Assembly (NCBI GenBank): GCA_026770585.1
Contig: MU646406.1
Location: 402,315 to 421,836, forward strand
Direction of reading: 5' to 3'
Length of the DNA stretch: 19,522 nt
Source of the DNA: Baffinella frigidus
Lineage: Eukaryota; Cryptophyceae; Cryptomonadales; Baffinellaceae
The stretch's first letter is position 1; each line of letters starts with the position of its first letter. The notes below the pieces were generated by a model. It searched no databases, was not told where the DNA came from, and was given only the letters and a program-made list of their open reading frames with translations. Below are positions 7,101-16,100 of this stretch, one piece after another. A program made the position numbers and the translations under genes.

Positions 7101-10100
7101 AGGCGATCCTCATGTTGAGAGGACGGGCACGACCCATCCTCAAAGTCGCTCATCACTGTATCCCACGAGTGCCTCAGCTGGGACGGCAGGTACAGGGGAG
7201 TTACGTCTCGTCCCTCGATGTATCGGTTTGCTTCCGATGCTGGTCCCCTGGAAGCATCGCGAAGGAGCTCCTTGTCCACCTCCAGCAACACCTCATCGCC
7301 CGTCACCAGCTCAAATCCAGGACGGTCGTCAAAGTCCTCCACGAGGTTATCCAGCGTCGTTAGGTGCACCAGTCCACGGAAAAACTCTGTCATGGTGTCC
7401 ACCAGGACTGCGTCTGGATTTGAGTCGAACATCTCTTGCAGCAGAGTGGGGGATCTATCCATCATACACAGATTCAAGCCACTTCCCCATCCAAGATCCT
7501 GACGTGAGTGCTGAGGCCTGGCGGGAAAGTAGGTGTCGTTCGTGGAGATGGTGTCAGCCACATGAATCTTTCCCGTATGTGGTGTGAACACGTACCACCC
7601 CTGGACCTTGAAGAGGTGAGATGTTGTTCCAAGGTATATCCCGGTGAAAGCATGAGGCAGTAGTTTTGGAGACAACCCTTCTGCAATCATCTTCGTCTTG
7701 GAGCGGTGTGCGAACGCCAGGCATCCGAAGATTTTCAGTGGCCGCAAGTCCAGTTTGTCCTTTTCGAAGTAGATCAGTTCGGCTATGCCTCCGTGTCCTT
7801 TCCCCTCGTTTGCTCGGCTTGGCGTCTTGTTCAGAATATCAATTGCCGTTTCGAAGGCGTAGTTCCAAACATGAGCGCCGAGTCCCGAGTGCAGGAGCAG
7901 ACCTTTCCCAGCTCTAGCCACACGGTATAAGGAGTGTTCCGCCATCCCGTTCCGGTCCTGTCGATACGAGCAAGAGGCTCTGGACACAAACCCATAGACC
8001 TTTCCCAAGTCCGCCAGGGCTTTCACCAGGACTGGAGCGTTGTCACTTTGCACCGTGCCCCACGGTTTTCGGTGACACCGAGATGCCCACGCCGCCTCAG
8101 ACTCCAGTTTCGCGACGACTGCGTCCTGGGTTTTCGCGAAGAAGCCTCTCAGGTACCCCGAAAAACGATCCGCGAGTATGAGAAGGTATCGATCACCGTT
8201 CACTGCCTTGTTCGCCTTCCCCACATCCAGAACGTCGCAGTAAAGCTTCTCGTTCACACGGGTGCACTCGCTCGGGCCCCACTTTCCGGAGTTTCCTCGT
8301 CTCATTTTCGAAAGAGCACACACAGAGCAAAAGGAGGGATCAGAGTACTTCCTTTCCACTACTTCGTGCTTCACGCCCTTCGGCCAGTGCGATACGTGTG
8401 GACTCATTGACTTCAGCTTCGCGAGAGGAGCGTGCCCAAGACACGCATGTACGGTCTGAATGGGATCGTACAAGGTTCCACGAGTCGAGCGTCTGTTGTG
8501 TGAGTCGGCCATTTCTCCCACCACATGCACCTTCGCCGTCGCTTGAGGTTTCTGTCGTCGAGAGCGTTCCATGTATTGGTCCTGCCTTGCCTCCCTGTCT
8601 CCCGCGTACAGTGGAAGCATCGTCAGGCCCCCCAGTTCGAAAAAGCGTTTGAAGACCATTCTTGGTGCCGAATCTGCCTCTCCATGATTGACGAAGAGCA
8701 GTCCGGAGGTTGAATAGTTTCCGGACAAACGGGGGGCGAGTCCCCCCTTCACCATGCTGCACCAGCTCAAGATGTTCCCGGCCTTTCCTGAACTGTCAAA
8801 GTACACCTCCGGTAGTTTCAGGCGGGCACCATCTCCGAGGTCTATGTCGATCTCTCCCACTTGTTCGAGGGTGGACGTTGAGCCACACGCTCCAGAGATC
8901 TGTAGAGAGCACGGTCTGATGGATCCTTTCACGAAGTACTTCGCATCAGACAGAACGTCAATTTGTGATCCTGTGTCAACCAGGGCGTGAGACTTCATCA
9001 TTGTCCCAGACATGAGCTGGTACACCGCCGCCACCTCGTCCTCGGAGGGTAGTAGCGAGTTCCAGCCGAAACATGCGCGCGTCTCGCTCCCGCGTGAGTC
9101 AGGAACCTCGTGCTTCGGAGCCGCTTGTCCATTCACCCTTGGTGAGGCCTCCAGTACTAGTAGCCCATCCCGAAATCCGCACACGTGTTCCAGCGAGACC
9201 TCCGATTCAGGAAGTGTGTTGCCAAGGACAGCCCCCGCGGGAATTGATACCCTCGCCGTGTTCTCACGCAGTTCCACTCGAAAGCCCGATTTCTCCAGTG
9301 CTGGAATGGAAAGCAGCGTCGCCTCCATTTCGCCACTTCCCAAGTATACGTCCGGAACGCTCACCCTGCGGGTGACTCCGTCGTGACTGACCTCCAACTC
9401 GACATCCCCAACATGGGTGAATCGTTGGATGTTGGAATGCATCACGGCTATCATGTCTGAGGCCAGCCGTCGAAGGTTGAACAGGATCGAGCTGTCACAA
9501 GTGACAGAGAAAAGAGAGTTGCTGTCCAACACGACCGGTCGCTCCGACGCCGGAGGCCTCCATACCCTAACTTGTCGGTGTGTCCCCCGCTCGAGAATTG
9601 CCTCCAGTCCGCGTCCGACTGTCATCTCCGTGGAATCGTCGTCGAAAACATCCGGGTCCCATCCAGGCTGCACGTTTCCGCACTCACAGGTCCTCTGCGG
9701 GATTTGATTTTGGTCCAACCAGTCCAGTATCTTCTCCCGTGTGGGTCCCTCCAATTTCGCATTTGCAACACCGCCACTCAAGACGTTGTGAGAATGATCA
9801 GTGGGGGAGTGCCTCGTCGGTGATCCGGAGACTTCGGCAGCAGTTCCCGCGTTCAAATCCGTCAAAGTGGTATCGTCAACATCTTCCATGGAGGTGTCCC
9901 CCTCCGACTTTCCCACTTGAGCATTCCGTCTCTCTTCAGTCGCAGCTTCAGTGAGCTCCGCGCGAGATCCATCGTCTGAAGGGTCGGTGTCTCTAGGCGG
10001 TCGGGGATCCCCAGCTCTTGGGGCGGTCGAAGGGCGAGTGCCTCTCGGCGGTCGAGGGTCGACCGCCGGAGCCTGCCTTTCGTCTGGCACCGCCCAGGGC

Positions 10101-13100
10101 GGTCTTCCTGTGTCCATTTCGAAATTGTACAAGTCCAGAAGTTCAAGTACACTCCTTTCAAGACCTCTCCGCTTCGTCAGTTCCTGATGATCATTAAATT
10201 GCTGAGCCCACGCTCGTTGGGTCATGCGCGCCGCGAGGACACCGTTCTCCGACGCCGTGTAATAGGGGTCCCCATCAGGAGGCTCAACTTGTTCCCTTTG
10301 CCACCTTGTCATCCGCGACGTGGTGTACTGGATGTCGTAGTGATCGCGCATCTCCTTCGCCCTCAGCTCCGGGTAAAAACATTGGGCCTCCAGAGGACTT
10401 CTCAAGTATTCTTCTTCCGCCTCGCATTGGTCCATGTCAAGGTCGTACGCGTCTCCAACAAACTGACTCAGACGTTCGGCTTCCGAGGCCAGATCCCTGC
10501 GACTCAGTGCCGCTTCAGTCCGCCTGGAGTTCCTCGAGACTCCGAGTGTGCCTGAAAAGTGTTGTTGAATCCCGAACACTCCCGCCCATCGGACTTTTGC
10601 GGCCCGTCGTGCGAAAAGTATGGCTGCCTCGGCCAAATGAAATTGTGTCAGCCGAAGAGGGGAGATGTCGATGAAGTAGTCTTGCCGGTAATCTCCCGTG
10701 ACGAATATATCCTCTAGAGGCTCTGCTTGCCTCGTCGATTGGTGGGTATTAGAGTACTCGTCGATGTCCACTCCCGCGATCAGGGCCCTGACCTTTGCGA
10801 GTTCCTCGAGCATCACCTTAATTGCCGATCCTGGTGCGCCATCACGCCTCCGACGTCCCGTAAAAAGAGGTCCCATCCGTAGATCGGAGCGTACCCTTCC
10901 ATCACGCACATATTGGCGCTCACGACTCCGATACAGATCCAGAGATTGAAACATGTTCTCCAGTTCCCGATCAACTGCCATTTCAATCCTCCCGATGGAG
11001 TTCCCGAAATTTATCCGAATGAAGGTGACGAGGCACCGAATGTGCTCTGGGTTGACCGGGAGGATCCCAAACGGATGAAGAGGACGAGTCCCTCTCACCC
11101 ACAGGACACGTTGGTCTTCGGCAGGGAAACCGCAGGTCTCCCTCGCGAGAACGTCACGCGCCCGCAGAATGGTATGCCAACAGAGGGCCTCCCTCTCCCA
11201 ATGTTGCGTGACTCCCGGATCCTCATTGGGATTGATCATGAGCGTCTCTATGATGACCCCAGCGCCGTAAAAAGGGTGAACGTCCTGTGGTGTAGTGTCT
11301 TCATGAAGGTCCTCGAAATTCCTCCTGGCGGCCATCCACGGTGGCGTCACACCCGGTTCTCTCCGAGTCGTCGTGTATGCCGCCATCGGGACACCGTTCT
11401 TGAGTCCCAATTCCTTTGCAGCAAGGTCCTGGGCCTCCTGCTCATCACGATTCTCACCCCACTGCAAGGAGAGATAGCGTGGCCTTGGTCCCTGTTCCGT
11501 CATCCTCGGGTAGGGGGCTCCTGCTTCAACATCCTCCTCAGGATCGTCCCTCTCGCTTGAGCGTGCGTCTGACCCAGCTACGCCTCCAGATTGCGCCCTT
11601 GCGCCCGAACTCTGACCTCGCCTGTTACCTCGTCGATCAAGCGACGACAAGGCATTCCTAGACATGTCCAGGATGATTGGGCCCGAGAGTCCGCCGTCTT
11701 GCAGAGAGCTCCGAGTCACCCAGTCCCTTACCACTGAGTCCATCATATCGAGTCTCACGTACGCCGACGTGAAATTCCGATTCGGGGCCCAGTCAACTTC
11801 CGTACTCCAGCGCTTTGGTATCTCCTGGCGAAGTAGCATATTGTCTCGCGAGTCGGGATGAGGCTCACCTGTCTCTTCGTCGAAGTTGCGAATGATCCTG
11901 GATGGACTTCCACGGAACAAATCTGGAAGCAGGGTTGCGTAGAGCAGCTGTGCTCGGACGTGGTGTCTCCTCAGGGTGGTCATGCGTTCGCGTGCTGGAC
12001 GCCTCCGTGCGGGTGCCTCGTCCCGCGCCGGATCACAGAGTGCCCACCCGTATTCCTTCTCGTCGTTCGCCCACAGGGCCTTTAAATGCCCCATGATGAT
12101 CATGTACTCCTCCGGGTTGGATACCCCCAGGGGAGAATCCAAGGCTGGGATCAGGAAGAGCCCGTGTAAGTCATGTTGCGACTCAAGAAGCCCGGCCAGA
12201 AGTTTCAGTCTCTCTCCGGCTGCCACCCTTCTCCGAGTGGTGACACTTTCCGGAGGAGAGTTGCGATCGCATGGTGCGATCAAGAATAGGTCGTCTTCGT
12301 GTGGGATGAGGGTCGGTCTGAGCCACGTTCGTGAACTTGCCAGGAGGTTATCTGCGAGATCTCCCCCCAGGGGAACCAGTATGAAGTCCCCCTCATGCAG
12401 GTCTCTTGCGGTTTCCGTCCCCCAAGCGTACATGCCGCCCTGGATCAGACGAAGTCGGAATTCTTGAAGAGTTTCGGTGCCTTCGCTCTGCCCCCCCCTT
12501 GCTCTCCCTGAGCTGGCCTGTGGTCTGACAAAGCTCCATCCCAGTAGTCCGAGCTGTTCAAGCTCCTCCCCAGGAACGAATGTTGGTCGCGGAACTGGAA
12601 ACACCGGTCCTTCCCTTTCGACGCTGGTAGAGTGAGCAACGAGTTCGGAGTCTCCTCGCATATACGTGGGAACACCTCCCGCTCCGCGGAGGATTACGGT
12701 GGCATCTGAGTTGAGTATGTCCGTTCTTCCCAAAAATTGAAGAGTAGTCCGTGTTTCTAACCGTGACCTTTGCTCCTCGAGACGTTCTGGACCCCGGGAC
12801 GGCGGGTCCCGTGCCCGACTTGGGAAGCTTGTCGGCGCGGATCCAGATTCTTGGTCTGCATTTGCGTCTCCCAAAGGTATACCCGTGAAGGTGAACGTCG
12901 CCCGTATCTGGAGTGTGCTTCCTCTGGTAATTCGAGAGTCTGAGTGCCTCTCAAGTGAGGTGATGAGGCCCTTCACTCCGTCCTTCCCTTCCGGATCCTC
13001 TGGCAGATTCCCTTTCGGGGCTTTTGTCAGAGGTTCATAGCCTGGTCCCTTAGGTCCAAGGCCATCTTTCCATGGAGAGTAAGATTCGCTCACTGGTCCA

Positions 13101-16100
13101 CGTGGAGGGAAGTCACGGGGATTTCTTGCTTCCACGTCGTCAGTCGCCCCGCTCTCCGGCTTGTCGTGCGTAAAGGTAAAGTTCGAGCTCTTCAGAGCCG
13201 ATTTAAGAGCTGGCTTTCCGTCTGTGTTCTCTCCCACTCCCCCCCCGTGGATCGCCTTGACAGCATCTTGGTCTGGAGAGGGCGGTTCAGAGTCCTCGTC
13301 CTTAGGCAACACCTCGGGAGCACGTCCTCCGACAGGTGCAGATTTAGTCTTCTTCTTCTTCTTGTCAGCCTTCGGAGGTTTCTTAACGTCATGGTCCCCG
13401 TCGTCAGGCAGGTCCTTGACGATGTGGGCCTTTACACATGTAGGTTCAGGGAATGGGCGTTGGTTCCACTCATCCACCTCGACTGGCTGATTCAGCAAGA
13501 GCTTCACCACGCGTATGCCGTTGTCCCTTATCGGTACGTGAACCTGCAGGGACGAATGTTGCTTTCCTCGGGGAGGGCCTGGTGCGGCTGGAGGGTCTGG
13601 TGCGACTCCTTGGGCACGGCGCAAGTTTGCTCCAGGTGCCCCGCCTCCGCGTCCACGTTGCGCAGCCCCGGCTCCTCCACGACCGCCTCCTTGGGCTGCA
13701 CCACCCCGTCCACCGCCCCTTGGGGCGGCGCCACCACGTCCGCCTCCTCGAGCGCCGCCTCCGGCAGGTCCGCCTCCTCGTGCTCCACCTCCGGCACCAC
13801 CGCCTCCTCGGCCTCCGCCACCGTTACCACGTCCCCCTCCCGGGGCTCCTGGGCCACCACCTCCTCCACCTGGTTGAGCATCTGCCATAGCTTCCTGAGC
13901 CTTGGCACAGGTGGCGTTGTGGTCTCCTTTGAAGGGCGCCTCACAATATGCGCACGTAGGAAGGACCCCCTTGTCTCCAAGAATAGGAAGACGTGCCTTT
14001 CGATACTTGCAAGTGGTTTGATGTCCCTGGAAGTACATTACTCCACAGTTCTTCGCGCACTCCCGCTTGGGAACTTCTGGGTCCGAGTGAGTCCTGTTTG
14101 CTCGCAGGGCCTGCACATATTTCGTGTACCCCATTGTAGCCCATGCCACACCTTCCCCTTCGGCAGGTCCCGTGGCTGCGCCGTAGTCCTCATCTTCGTA
14201 CCCAGCTTCAAAGTCTTCGTCGTAACTCGCGGTCATCTTCTGCACCGTGGCCTTTCTTCTTCGCTGTGCGGCTCCTTGACCGGAGGAGTCCAGCCCCCTT
14301 CCCGACTGAAGATCAGTGTACGGGGCCGCAGGGGGAGTGAAGGTTTCCTGATCCCACGTCCACATCTGCTTGATCAGCTCCGTCACCGTGTACACTCCAG
14401 CATCGTTTCTCGTGTTGAGATGCAGGAGTCTCTCGGCGTGCGCAAGGTGTGCTGCTGGTAGGAGATGGTTGGACGGGTCCGCTAGCAGTTGCTTGTATCG
14501 GTCTATGAAGTCCGAAATGAGTCCCCTGTCTTCGTGAATGATTTGTCCCGAGCTCCCCCCACTGGAGCCCAAAACCGCGGCGTGGAAGTGATCCAGGTCA
14601 CGCGTCATAGTGTCGAGGAACAGTTGGGCGGCAAATTCGCACCTGGGCCCGAAAGAAATACTGTTCTGGAGAGCTTTGCGAAGTGCCGTCACGTGTCGCG
14701 CGTGATTCGGCTTTGAGATGGCGTACCAGTCCGACAGAATCCAAAGTCCGTAGAAAGGGTGAATGTGCACGCCTGCCCCAAAACCCAATTTCCTGGAGGA
14801 CATGATAGCCGAGATGATGTTGCTCCCGGGGCCACTCTTCCACTTTGAGTTCACATTTGAGGTGGCGCGTTCCTCGATCGCAGTGAACATCGTCAGCCAG
14901 CCGGTCAGAATTCCGTACTTGAGAGTCACGTCCTGGACGTACTGTCTGTAGACCTTTTCGAAATGTATGTGCGTGGGCTGCAATTCCGGGATGCCTGTGT
15001 CCAGTTGAGACGATTCCGCCACCGAACGTCCCACGTCATTCAGTTCCGTGGAGTCCATCCCTTTCAGTCTGCACTCCAGCCAAAGAACAGAAGCTTCCTT
15101 GAATCGCAGTGAATCTGGGTCGTCAACTATCCTCTCGCCTTCGATCGTGTCGTGTAGACGGGAGGGGACTCTCGACGGGAACATCGCTGTGATGGCGCCC
15201 ACCTTCCCACACACTCGGAGCATCGTCGAAAACGAAGGGTCAAGCCTCTGTTGAATCAATGGAGTAATTCGGTCAAAATGCCTTTTGGCCGCCGTCGAGC
15301 GCTCGAGGTCCGTTGCGCTTCCAGCGCACTCGATTGCATGTCCATCCAATTCCAGAAGTACCGACTTCATAATTTCCGGCGTGAAAATAGGTTTGATAGT
15401 TGGTCTGTTGCCCCCGATGCCAGCCGGCCCCGTTTCAGCAACTCTCTGCAGAGCAGCATCCACCGGGTGAGCTGCGCCTTGAAGATGCCCTGCCGTCTCA
15501 AAGAGCATCGACTCACGCAGGGGCGAGCCCCTCGGAGCCAGGCTCTCTTCAGGGTCACGTCCTGCGATGCGTGCGTCGGACTCCCAAGCCCTTAGAGGTT
15601 CATTTCCCGTCCCGGGCTCCTTTGCCGATGAAGGCTTCGGAGTCTCCCACACGGACGTCGAGAGGAAACCTGGCGGACTTTCAGAGTGCGCCCGACGTCC
15701 CTCAGATGAAACACGCGCGCGAAGTTCCTCGGGAGTGGCCAGAAGAGCGAATGCAGTTTCTCGATCCCTCTTTCTGTTCGTCCCACGCTCGCCGTCCCCC
15801 GTGAGTGAGTGCCGTCGCCCATATCCTAGTTCACGGCGCTGTTCCTCCCTCGCGGTCATCTCTTGGGGCCCACGTTCTTGTCGAAAGGAGTACCTGGGTC
15901 CATGAGGGTCCGGTTGTTCATGGCGGTTGCCTGCTTCGGCGTCCGCATGCACATGACCACGCCTTCCCCCCCGAGGTTCGCCGTCTTCGGTTGGTGCGCG
16001 TCGTCGTTGCGTGTCTCCACAGGTGTCTTTGCTGCTCCGCGAGTCTTCTTCCGACTCTTCATCGCCTGTGTATACCTCTCCTTCGCCTGAGTGGGTGGAT

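Noticed and set aside
13166-14461. 431-codon plus-strand open frame opposite the Gag zinc-finger and RGG region
   Set aside because: It is the antisense of the Gly-rich coding repeat and of conserved finger codons. The product is low-complexity Ser, Thr, Arg and Leu without a domain, so the frame is a by-product of GC bias.
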